From Arthrobacter ruber (GTDB lineage Bacteria > Actinomycetota > Actinomycetes > Actinomycetales > Micrococcaceae): DNA of 64,000 nt. Positions 7,641-15,488 of the stretch are shown here, piece by piece (the stretch's first letter is position 1; each line of letters opens with the position of its first letter). A program made the position numbers and the translations under genes. The notes beneath the pieces are model-generated. The model saw only the letters and a program-made list of their open reading frames with translations, made no database searches and was not told where the DNA came from. Location: positions 62,001 to 126,000 of the forward strand of contig NZ_PPTH01000016.1 of assembly GCF_002954225.1 (NCBI RefSeq), in the 5' to 3' direction.

Positions 7641-9020
7641 ATGGCTTCAATCACCCTCAACCACCTGGTCAAGAAGTACGGCGACGGCTTCCCCGCCGTC
7701 AACGACATCAGCATCGACATCGCGGACGGGGAGTTCATCATCCTCGTCGGCCCCTCGGGCTGCGGGAAGTCCACGCTGCTGCGCATGATCGTAGGCCTCG
7801 AGGACATCACGGACGGCGACCTGCTCATCGACGGCCAGCGCGTCAACGACAAGGCGCCCCGGGACCGCAACCTGGCGATGGTGTTCCAGAACTACGCCCT
7901 GTACCCGCACCTCACGGTGTACGAGAACATCGCCTTCCCCCTGCGCCTGGCCAAGGGCAAGCACTCAGAGGACCAGGTGAACAAGCTCGTCACCGAGGCC
8001 GCGGCGACCCTCGAGCTCACCGACCACCTGCAGCGCAAGCCCGCAAACCTCTCCGGCGGCCAGCGGCAGCGCGTCGCGATGGGTCGGGCCATCGTCCGTC
8101 AGGCGGACGCGTTCCTCTTCGACGAGCCCCTGTCCAACCTGGACGCCAAGCTGCGCGGGCAGATGCGGTCCGAGATCTCCCAGATGCAGCGGCGCCTCGG
8201 CGTCACCTCCGTCTACGTGACGCACGACCAGACCGAGGCCATGACCCTCGGCGACCGCGTGGCCGTGCTCAAGAAGGGCGAGCTGCAGCAGATCGCCTCT
8301 CCGCGGGAGCTGTACGAGCAGCCCGTGAACCTCTTCGTCGCAGGCTTCATCGGCTCGCCGTCGATGAACTTCCTGCCGGCGACCCTCGAGGGCACCACCC
8401 TCAGGACCGCGCTCGGGGACATCAGCATCCCGGAGGACAAGGCCCGCAAGGCGGCCGGCAAGCGGGTGGTCCTGGTGGGCGTCCGTCCGGAGTTCTTCGA
8501 GGACGCCAAGCTCGTGGAGGACAGCAAGCGCTCGCACGGCTCGACGTTCATGGCCACACTGACGCACACCGAGTGGCTGGGCAACGAGCAGTACGGGTAC
8601 ATCAACTTCGACCCGGCACCCGAGATGAGGGAGCTGCTCAACAGTCTCGCCCGCGACATGGATGCCGACGAGCTGCGCCCGCAGGTCGTGGTCACCCTGG
8701 ACGCCGCGAGCCGCATCCGCGGCGGGCGGGAGGCGGAGATCTGGCTGGACACCCGGAAGCTCCACCTGTTCGACGCGGAGAGCGGCGAGAACCTCACGCG
8801 GGACGCGGAGGCCGGGGCGCAGCTGACGCGCGAGGCGGCGGAGGACCGCGCGGAGGAGATCACCACCGCCCAGCAGGCCGACCGCGACGGCGGCAGTGCC
8901 TTCGGCAGCAACGGCACCTCCGGCAATGGGACGTCGGCTTCCGGGAACGCCACCGTCGACGCCGGGGCCGGCCGTTCCGGGGGTGCGACAGCCGCGGGCG
9001 GCAAGCACGCGGCAGGCTGA
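7641..9020 (+). CDS. ABC sugar transporter ATP-binding protein (UgpC/MsmK/SugC family)
   Basis: 459 residues, ATG preceded by AGAAAAGGAA. The nucleotide-binding domain is complete: Walker A GPSGCGKST (residues 37-45), Q-loop VFQNYALYPH, signature LSGGQRQRVAMGR, Walker B AFLFDEPLSNLD and the switch His in VTHDQTEA. A C-terminal TOBE/OB regulatory domain follows. The last about 85 residues extend beyond the usual family length: an acidic helix, then a Gly/Ser/Ala/Asn low-complexity tail ending GGKHAAG. ATPases of this family can serve several sugar importers, so this one may not be dedicated to the adjacent permeases. Confidence 0.92.
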   Translation: MASITLNHLVKKYGDGFPAVNDISIDIADGEFIILVGPSGCGKSTLLRMIVGLEDITDGDLLIDGQRVNDKAPRDRNLAMVFQNYALYPHLTVYENIAFPLRLAKGKHSEDQVNKLVTEAAATLELTDHLQRKPANLSGGQRQRVAMGRAIVRQADAFLFDEPLSNLDAKLRGQMRSEISQMQRRLGVTSVYVTHDQTEAMTLGDRVAVLKKGELQQIASPRELYEQPVNLFVAGFIGSPSMNFLPATLEGTTLRTALGDISIPEDKARKAAGKRVVLVGVRPEFFEDAKLVEDSKRSHGSTFMATLTHTEWLGNEQYGYINFDPAPEMRELLNSLARDMDADELRPQVVVTLDAASRIRGGREAEIWLDTRKLHLFDAESGENLTRDAEAGAQLTREAAEDRAEEITTAQQADRDGGSAFGSNGTSGNGTSASGNATVDAGAGRSGGATAAGGKHAAG

Positions 9021-9058
9021 TCCGGTCCGTCCGGCCGCCCCTTCTGGGCAGCACCGCC

Positions 9059-9094
9059 AGCAGGACCGGCACCGGTTCAGGTGCCGGTCCTGCT
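9059..9094 (+). terminator. terminator of the sugar ABC operon
   Basis: Perfect 15-bp stem AGCAGGACCGGCACC / GGTGCCGGTCCTGCT with a 6-nt loop, 38 nt after the ATPase stop and 16 nt before the next start. No long T-run follows, as is common in high-GC actinobacteria. Confidence 0.8.
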
Positions 9095-9109
9095 GTGTAG
9101 TCTGACCCT

Positions 9110-10834
9110 ATGGTCGAACACGACGGCGGCGCGCAGGTCGCCGACATCACCTCCGGTTACACCTTCGAGGGACCGACCCTGCATCTCGGGGCGGCCCTCG
9201 TGGACGGCGCACTGCACGCCGACGCGCAGGTGCGCCTGCCCCTCGCGATGATGAACCGCCACGGTCTGATCGCCGGAGCCACGGGCACCGGCAAGACCGT
9301 GACCCTGCAGGTCATGGCGGAGCAGTTGTCGGCCCATGGAGTGCCCGTCTTCCTGTCGGACATCAAGGGTGACCTCACGGGCCTCACCATGCCGGGGACA
9401 GCCTCCAACCGACTGACGAAGCGGACCGCGAGCGTCGGCCAGGAGTGGACACCCACCGGTTTCCCCGTGGAGTTCCTCACCCTCGGCGGTGGCGGGATCC
9501 CCGTCCGCGCCACCATCTCGTCCTTCGGCCCCCTCCTGCTCAGCCGCGTCCTGGACCTCAACGAGACCCAGGAATCGAGCCTGCAGCTCGTGTTCCACTA
9601 CGCGGACAGGAACGGGCTGGAGCTCTACGACCTCGCCGACCTCCGCGCCGTCATCGGCTTCCTGACCTCGGACGAGGGCAAGGAGGCCCTCGACTCGCTC
9701 GGAGGTCTGTCCAGGGCGACGGCCGGTGTCATCCTGCGCGGACTCGTCACGCTCGAGGCGCAGGGCATGGACGCCTTCTTCGGCGAGCCCGAGTTCGACA
9801 CCGCAGACCTCCTCCGCACCGCACCGGACGGCCGCGGTGTCATCACGGCGCTGGAACTCGTCGCCCTGCAGCAGAAGCCGCGGCTGTTCTCGACATTCCT
9901 GATGTGGCTGCTGGCCGACCTGTTCGCCGAGCTGCCCGAGATCGGCGACGCCGACAAACCCCGGCTCGTGTTCTTCCTCGACGAGGCGCACCTGCTCTTC
10001 ACCGGCTCCTCGAAGGCCTTCCGCGAGTCCATCCAGACCACCGTCCGGCTCATCCGTTCCAAGGGCGTAGGGATCTTCTTCGTCACCCAGACCCCGAAGG
10101 ACCTGCCCGGCGAGGTGCTCGGGCAGCTCGCCAACCGTGTCCAGCACGCGCTGCGCGCCTTCACGCCCGACGACGCCAAGGCCCTCCGCGCCACCGTCTC
10201 CACCTTCCCCACGAGCGCCTACGACCTGGAGGAGGTGCTGACCTCGGCCGGGATCGGTGAGGCCGTGGTCACCGTGATGAACGAGCACGGCGCCCCGACC
10301 CCCGTCGCGTGGACGCGGCTCCGCTCCCCCGAGTCCGTCATGGGCAGGGCGCCCGAGGGCACGGTGTCCGCAGTCGTCGCCTCCTCCCCCCTACTCCCCC
10401 GGTACGGCCAGGCCGTGGACAGCCACTCCGCGTTCGAGAAGCTGGGCGGCCGGACCGACGTCGCTCCCCCCACCGGCGCACCGGTCGCGGAGCGTTCGCG
10501 GGAGGAACGCGACGCCGAGGCCCGCCGCATCGAGGAGGAGATCCTCGGCGTACCGTCCCGTCCGGCACGGAGGCGTGACCGGCAGGAGAACCCCGGCGCC
10601 GCTGGGCGTCCCGCCGGCAGCACGGACGGACGGTACGACGACGTCCCCGCTCCCCGCCCTGAGGACCGTGCCGCTGAGTACGGGGCGGAGTACGGTACCG
10701 GCCGGACCACCGGCCAGCGCGGCCCGGGCAGGGACGAGATGGCGGATCTGGCCCTGAAGGCCGCCGGGGTGATCGGCAAGGAGCTGGCGCGCGGCCTCTT
10801 CGGCACCAAGCACCGCAAGCGCAGATGGTACTGA
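9110..10834 (+). CDS. HerA-like (DUF853) P-loop ATPase
   Basis: 574 residues. Walker A GATGTGKT (residues 56-63) and Walker B RLVFFLDEAHLLF (about residues 285-297) define an FtsK/HerA-type ATPase. An arginine-finger-like ANRVQHALRAFTPDD and sensor FVTQTPKDLP follow, characteristic of the DUF853 (YjgR-like) family. These are hexameric motor-like ATPases without a settled function. After residue about 440 comes an Arg/Glu/Gly-rich disordered linker and a short basic C-terminus ending KHRKRRWY. The gene stands alone between a terminator and a membrane-protein gene, with no NurA nuclease, so it is not a canonical HerA-NurA repair unit. Confidence 0.85.
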   Translation: MVEHDGGAQVADITSGYTFEGPTLHLGAALVDGALHADAQVRLPLAMMNRHGLIAGATGTGKTVTLQVMAEQLSAHGVPVFLSDIKGDLTGLTMPGTASNRLTKRTASVGQEWTPTGFPVEFLTLGGGGIPVRATISSFGPLLLSRVLDLNETQESSLQLVFHYADRNGLELYDLADLRAVIGFLTSDEGKEALDSLGGLSRATAGVILRGLVTLEAQGMDAFFGEPEFDTADLLRTAPDGRGVITALELVALQQKPRLFSTFLMWLLADLFAELPEIGDADKPRLVFFLDEAHLLFTGSSKAFRESIQTTVRLIRSKGVGIFFVTQTPKDLPGEVLGQLANRVQHALRAFTPDDAKALRATVSTFPTSAYDLEEVLTSAGIGEAVVTVMNEHGAPTPVAWTRLRSPESVMGRAPEGTVSAVVASSPLLPRYGQAVDSHSAFEKLGGRTDVAPPTGAPVAERSREERDAEARRIEEEILGVPSRPARRRDRQENPGAAGRPAGSTDGRYDDVPAPRPEDRAAEYGAEYGTGRTTGQRGPGRDEMADLALKAAGVIGKELARGLFGTKHRKRRWY

Positions 10835-10871
10835 GGCTGCGGATTCCGGCTACCGCCGAGGACATTCCCCG

Positions 10872-11258
10872 ATGGTCGTGATCGAGTTCGTCTCGGCGGC
10901 CCTGACGGCGCTGGGGGTGGGGCTGCTCCTCGCCGCGCTCGTCATCCGCCTGCTCTACGGGTCGTGGACCCGCACGCAGGCCATCACGTACGACCACGAG
11001 GGACATCCCTACCTGCGCTGGCACGACCACCGGTTCCGGATCGTCGAGGCCCTCTGGGCCAGCGGCATCCGGCGGCGGCAGCAGGCCCAGGGCCCGCCGC
11101 CGCCCCTCGCACCCGGCAGGGACGTCACGATCTTCTACCACGCCCGCAACCCCACCCGCTGGTCCCTGGAGGAGCCGTACGGAGGCACCCGGGTGGTCGC
11201 CGTCGTCGGGTTCGTGTGCGCCGTCGCCGGGGTGCTGCTGGGCTTCCTGCCGGGCTGA
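10872..11258 (+). CDS. DUF3592-like membrane protein
   Basis: 128 residues. An N-terminal helix (ALTALGVGLLLAALVIRLLYG) and a C-terminal helix (VVAVVGFVCAVAGVLLGFL) flank a small polar domain with the pattern GRDVTIFYHARNPTRWSLEEP. That pattern, a short beta domain ending in Y.p.nP, is seen in DUF3592 proteins. The function is unknown. It lies 37 nt after the ATPase gene and 26 nt before another membrane-anchored gene on the same strand, so the three may be co-transcribed. Confidence 0.6.
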   Translation: MVVIEFVSAALTALGVGLLLAALVIRLLYGSWTRTQAITYDHEGHPYLRWHDHRFRIVEALWASGIRRRQQAQGPPPPLAPGRDVTIFYHARNPTRWSLEEPYGGTRVVAVVGFVCAVAGVLLGFLPG

Positions 11259-11284
11259 CCGGGCGCACCCGGTACCGTGGAGGG

Positions 11285-12268
11285 GTGCGAACCACTCCCG
11301 TCGTGAAGGTGATCGCGGCCTGGCTGCTATGCGTCCTGGTGGTCGTGGCCGCGTTCCTCGCCACCGTGTCCTTCCTCAACGGGCGGCTCTACGGCCCCGA
11401 ACACCAGGTGGGCCTGTACCTCGACGCGCTGCGCGAGGGCGATGGCGGGAAGGCGCTGGGCCTGCTCCACGCCTCCGTGCCCGAGGGTTCCGATCCAACC
11501 CTGCTCGACGGGGACGCCCTCCGGCGCGCGAGCGCACCCCTCGAGGACGCGACGGTCGGCGAGGCACGCAGGACAGCGCCCGACCGCGTCGAGGTGCCGG
11601 TGACCTACACGCTCGACGGCGCCGAGACCACCACCGTGTTCCCCCTCCAGCGCACCGGCACCGAGTGGGGACTGTTCGACGTGTGGGAGTTCGAGCGGAC
11701 GGCGTTGCCGACCATCGAGGTCTCGGCGGCGAACAGCGTCCAGGCCGTGGTGAACGGCGTCGACGTCGGGCTCCCGGGCGGTGTCACAGCGCTCGCGTCC
11801 TTCTACCCGGCTGCGGTCACCGCGCAGTACCAGGGGAAGTACTTCGCGGCGCCCGAGCAGCACGCGGCGGTGACCGGACGCGAGACACCGCCACCCCTGG
11901 CCCTCGCCACCGAAGCCACGCCGGAGCTGACCCGCGCGGTGGACGAGCAGCTGCATACCTTCCTGGACGGCTGCGCGGAGCAGACCGTCTTCCAGCCCAG
12001 GAACTGCCCGTTCACCTATCCGACCGACGAGCGGCTGGCCGGCGACATCTCCTGGTCCATCGAGGAGTACCCGTCCGCGTCCATCCCACCCGGCGACGGC
12101 GGATGGCTCCTGGGGCCGCTGCGCGGAACGGCCCGCATCGACACGAGGCTCCAGGACTTCTTCTCCGGCGCCGTCCGGAACGTCTCCGAACCCGTCCCCT
12201 TCGAGTTCGACGCCGAGCTCACGGTGACCGGGGACGCCATCACCGTCACGCCCGTGGTGCGCTACTAG
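11285..12268 (+). CDS. membrane-anchored hypothetical protein
   Basis: 327 residues from a GTG preceded by GGAGGG. One N-terminal helix (KVIAAWLLCVLVVVAAFLATVSFL) anchors an otherwise extracellular protein. Residues about 40-125 look like an NTF2-type fold (YLDALREGDGGKALGLLHA, then beta strands). A second beta-rich part has a Cys pair (CAEQTVFQPRNC) that could form a disulfide outside the cell. No known family is recognised with confidence. Similar anchored proteins are common and uncharacterised in Micrococcaceae. Confidence 0.7.
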   Translation: MRTTPVVKVIAAWLLCVLVVVAAFLATVSFLNGRLYGPEHQVGLYLDALREGDGGKALGLLHASVPEGSDPTLLDGDALRRASAPLEDATVGEARRTAPDRVEVPVTYTLDGAETTTVFPLQRTGTEWGLFDVWEFERTALPTIEVSAANSVQAVVNGVDVGLPGGVTALASFYPAAVTAQYQGKYFAAPEQHAAVTGRETPPPLALATEATPELTRAVDEQLHTFLDGCAEQTVFQPRNCPFTYPTDERLAGDISWSIEEYPSASIPPGDGGWLLGPLRGTARIDTRLQDFFSGAVRNVSEPVPFEFDAELTVTGDAITVTPVVRY

Positions 12269-12343
12269 TCCCCGCGGCGCTGGCCGAGGGCCCCGATACT
12301 GCCCGGTTCCGCGTCAGGATCAGGTCCTGGCCCGCGCCCCGCG

Positions 12344-13435
12344 TCAGGGGATGAGACGCTCGGCCCGGTAGCGGTCGAACAGTGTGAAGAAGGCATCCGG
12401 GGTCCTCCGGTATCCGGTGAAACCGGCCACGCGGCTCTTGCCCATGTCGGTGACCACCTCGATGTCCCGTCCGAGGTCGCCGTCGGTGTGCCACCAGGAG
12501 GCCATCCTGTCCAGCCGGGGCTCGGAGAGCCCGTGGCGCCGTGCGATCCCGGCCCACTGTTCCTCCCGTCCTGCCATGGCCTGCTCGAGCGGCCGCGGCG
12601 CTCCGGCGTACCCCTCCCAGACGACACCGAAGTAGTCGGCCAGCTGCGGCCACATCCAGCGCCACCGGAACATGTCACCGTTGACGATGTTGAAGGCCTC
12701 GTCGGCGGCGGCGGGCGTGGTACCGGCCCACAGCATGTGCTCGGCGAGGAGCCCGGCATCGGTCATGTCAGTCAGCCCGTTCCACTGGCTCTCGGACCCG
12801 GGGAAGACGAACGGCTCCCCCGCCTCCCGGCAGAGGGTGGCCTGCGTGGCGAGCGTGAGCCCCATGTTCATGGCGTTGCCCACCGCGTGGCCGATCACCG
12901 TGTGGGCGCGGTGGACCGACCATGTGAAGCCCTGCTCGGCCGCCGCCGCGAACAGCTCGTCCTCCTGCGCGTAGTAGAAGTTCCGGACCGGCAGGCGCGG
13001 TTCCTCCTCGTGGAACGGCGTATCCGCCATCTCCCCGGCGGCGTACGCCTCGAACGGGCCCAGGTAGTGCTTGAGCCCGGTCATGAGGGCCACGTGGGCC
13101 ACGTCCTTGCCGCGGAGGGCGAGCAGCAGGTCGCGCAGCATGCCGGCGTTGACCTCGATGTTCTCCTCCTCGGTGTCCCGGCGGGACCAGGCGGTGAAGA
13201 AGACGTGGGTCGGGTGTTCCGGCGCGAGGACGGCGGCGAGCGCCTCCGCCGATGTCAGGTCCGCGGACAGCCAGCGGACGCCGTCGCGCTCGGCACCGGG
13301 CCTGCGGGACAGCGCCAGGACCTGCCACCCCTCCGCGGTGAGCCTGTCGACGAGCGCCGAACCGGCGATGCCGGTGGCTCCCACCACGAGGGCCGTCCCC
13401 TGGTCCTGTGCTGCTGCTCCGTCGTCGATCGTCAT
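12344..13435 (-). CDS. SDR-family oxidoreductase, PRISE type
   Basis: 363 residues. The N-terminal Rossmann motif ALVVGATGIAGSALVDRL binds NAD(P)H. Further marks are THVFFTAWSRRDTEEENIEVN and TGLKHYLGPFEAY, where the usual SDR Lys/Tyr arrangement is replaced, plus ARWVHRAHTVIG-like SVHRAHTVIGHAVGN. These are typical of the PRISE group (progesterone 5-beta-reductase/iridoid synthase-like), which reduces activated C=C bonds of enones. The bacterial substrate is unknown. It is followed 70 nt upstream, on the same strand, by the thioredoxin-NHL gene but shares no obvious pathway with it. Confidence 0.82.
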   Translation of the reverse strand: MTIDDGAAAQDQGTALVVGATGIAGSALVDRLTAEGWQVLALSRRPGAERDGVRWLSADLTSAEALAAVLAPEHPTHVFFTAWSRRDTEEENIEVNAGMLRDLLLALRGKDVAHVALMTGLKHYLGPFEAYAAGEMADTPFHEEEPRLPVRNFYYAQEDELFAAAAEQGFTWSVHRAHTVIGHAVGNAMNMGLTLATQATLCREAGEPFVFPGSESQWNGLTDMTDAGLLAEHMLWAGTTPAAADEAFNIVNGDMFRWRWMWPQLADYFGVVWEGYAGAPRPLEQAMAGREEQWAGIARRHGLSEPRLDRMASWWHTDGDLGRDIEVVTDMGKSRVAGFTGYRRTPDAFFTLFDRYRAERLIP

Positions 13436-13505
13436 GGTGCGCTCCTCGTCGTGATGCTGCCGACCGTCCGTCGGCGAAGTCCGTGCCGGGGTGGGACCCG
13501 GACCG

Positions 13506-15488
13506 TCAGTCGAGGCCGCGCAGGTCCAGCGTCAGGGCGGTGTCGCCGTCGGCCGTCACGGACACCGGGATGCCCCAGTCCTGCTGGTACAGGTGGCAGG
13601 CCGCGTGGTCGGGGATCTCCCCGCCCGGCTCGCCGTCGCAGGACGCCGCCCGCGCGGTGATGTGCAGGACGCCGTCGCCCGCCTCCGGGGACAGGACGAG
13701 CTCCCGGGTCAGGCCCGTGGACGTGCCGCCGCCGGACACGAGCAGGGACTCCGGGGAGGCGCTGATCTTCAGCTGGGTGGGATCACCCCAGCGGTCGTCG
13801 AGCTTCTGGCCCTTGGGCGCGGTGAAGCGGACGGTCAGCCCGATGGGCCCCGCGGCCATGGGTGTCTTGGGCCGCTGGGTCTGTGACGCACCCTCGTCGA
13901 CGGCGAGGGCCTCCTTGGGCAGCGGGACGCGGACGAGCTGGTGCCGGTTCGTCTCGACGACGATCAGCAGCGGGTCGCCGCCGTCGGCCACGGGCGTCAT
14001 GTCAACCAGGACGTCCGACGGCTCGGACAGGCCGCGCAGCAGCGTGGACACCTGGCGGGTGGCCGGGTCGTAGCGGCGGACGGCACCGTTGTAGGTGTCG
14101 GCGACGGCGATGGAGCCGTCGGGCAGGGCCGTGACACCGAGCGGGTGCTGCAGGCGCGCCTGGTCGGCGTCGCCGTCACGGAACCCGAAGTCGAAGAGAC
14201 CGGTCCCGATGGCCGTCTGCACCTGCACCCGGCTGCGCCCGTTGACCTCGAGGAAGGACAGGAGCCGCACGGAGGACGTCTCGGAGTCCGCGACCCAGAT
14301 GGTGCCGTTGGCGTCCTCGGCGAGGCCGGAGGACTGGGCGAACCAGGCCGTCGAGGCGTCGCCGTCGAGCAGTCCCTCGAGGCCCGTGCCGGCGAGCACC
14401 TCGACCGCGTGGCTGCGGGGGTCGTAGGTGAAGATCTGATGGGTGCCGGCCATGGCGATGACCACGCGGTCCAGCACCGTGGAGTAGAGCACGTCCCACG
14501 GCGAGGAGAGCGACACGTTGAGGGCATCGGTGCCGAGCCGGGTCTCCGTCAGGCGCGGGGTCTCGCTCTCGGCGCCCACCTCGTGCGCGTTCTCCTGCCG
14601 TCCGGTCTTGGTGTGGTTCCCGGCGTCGAGGAGGCGCTGCGTGCCGTTGCCGGCGAGGGTACGCACCTCCCCCGCGGCGAGGTCCACTCCGCGCAGGCGG
14701 TGGTTCACGGAGTCGGCGACGACGACGTCGTACCCCACCTCCGCGGCCAGTGCGGCCGGCAGGAGCGCGACGCCCTGGGGCTCGTTGAACTCGGCCTCGT
14801 CGGCGCCGCCGTCGCGGAAGCCCTTCGTACCCGAACCGATGGTGCGGCGCACGGTGACGAGGTCCGCCTCGAGCTCCACAAGCCGGTGGTGTCCGGTGTC
14901 GCCGACGAGGAAGGTGCCCGTCGCCGGCAGCGCGAGGAGCTTGCCCGGGAACTTGAGGTCCCCTGCGGTGCTCTCGGCCGGGACATAGGGCCCGTCTCCG
15001 CGGTGCAGCGTGCCCTTGGCCTCGTGCTCGGCGACGAGTTCCTCGACGAGCGACGTGAGCCCCGCGGCGTGGCCCTCACCGGAGAGGTGCGCAACGATGT
15101 AGCCCTCGGGATCGATGACCACGAGCGTGGGCCAGGCACGCGCCGTGTAGGCCTGCCAGGTGCTGAGCTCGGGGTCGTCGAGGACGGGGTGGTGGATGTC
15201 GTAGCGCTCGACGGCGGCCGCGAGGGCCACGGGGTCGGCCTCGTGCTCGAACTTCGGGGAGTGCACGCCGACCGTGACCAGGACGTCCGAGTACTGCTCC
15301 TCGAGGGGTCGCAGCTCGTCGAGGACGTGCAGGCAATTGATGCAGCAGAAGGTCCAGAAATCGAGGATGACGATCTTCCCGCGCAGGTCCTCGAGCTGCA
15401 GCTGCCTGCCGCCGGTGTTGAGCCAGTTGCGGCCGGTCAGGGCTGAACCGCGCACGCGGTAGCCGGTGCGCACGGTGGTCTCGGTCAT
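13506..15488 (-). CDS. thioredoxin-like protein with NHL repeats
   Basis: 660 residues. Residues about 20-150 form a thioredoxin/TlpA-like domain with active site WTFCCINC and the cis-Pro segment ARAWPTLVVIDPEG. The rest is an NHL beta-propeller (repeats such as EPQGVALLP, VADSVNHRLRG, HPLGVTALPDGSIAVADTYNGAVRRYD), ending in a beta-sandwich tail. There is no signal peptide, so the protein appears cytoplasmic. Its ATG overlaps the TGA of the upstream CopD-CtaG gene by 4 nt, so both are translated together. A thiol-redox role linked to copper or oxidase assembly is an inference from that coupling. Human NHLRC2 has the same domain order. Confidence 0.88.
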   Translation of the reverse strand: MTETTVRTGYRVRGSALTGRNWLNTGGRQLQLEDLRGKIVILDFWTFCCINCLHVLDELRPLEEQYSDVLVTVGVHSPKFEHEADPVALAAAVERYDIHHPVLDDPELSTWQAYTARAWPTLVVIDPEGYIVAHLSGEGHAAGLTSLVEELVAEHEAKGTLHRGDGPYVPAESTAGDLKFPGKLLALPATGTFLVGDTGHHRLVELEADLVTVRRTIGSGTKGFRDGGADEAEFNEPQGVALLPAALAAEVGYDVVVADSVNHRLRGVDLAAGEVRTLAGNGTQRLLDAGNHTKTGRQENAHEVGAESETPRLTETRLGTDALNVSLSSPWDVLYSTVLDRVVIAMAGTHQIFTYDPRSHAVEVLAGTGLEGLLDGDASTAWFAQSSGLAEDANGTIWVADSETSSVRLLSFLEVNGRSRVQVQTAIGTGLFDFGFRDGDADQARLQHPLGVTALPDGSIAVADTYNGAVRRYDPATRQVSTLLRGLSEPSDVLVDMTPVADGGDPLLIVVETNRHQLVRVPLPKEALAVDEGASQTQRPKTPMAAGPIGLTVRFTAPKGQKLDDRWGDPTQLKISASPESLLVSGGGTSTGLTRELVLSPEAGDGVLHITARAASCDGEPGGEIPDHAACHLYQQDWGIPVSVTADGDTALTLDLRGLD

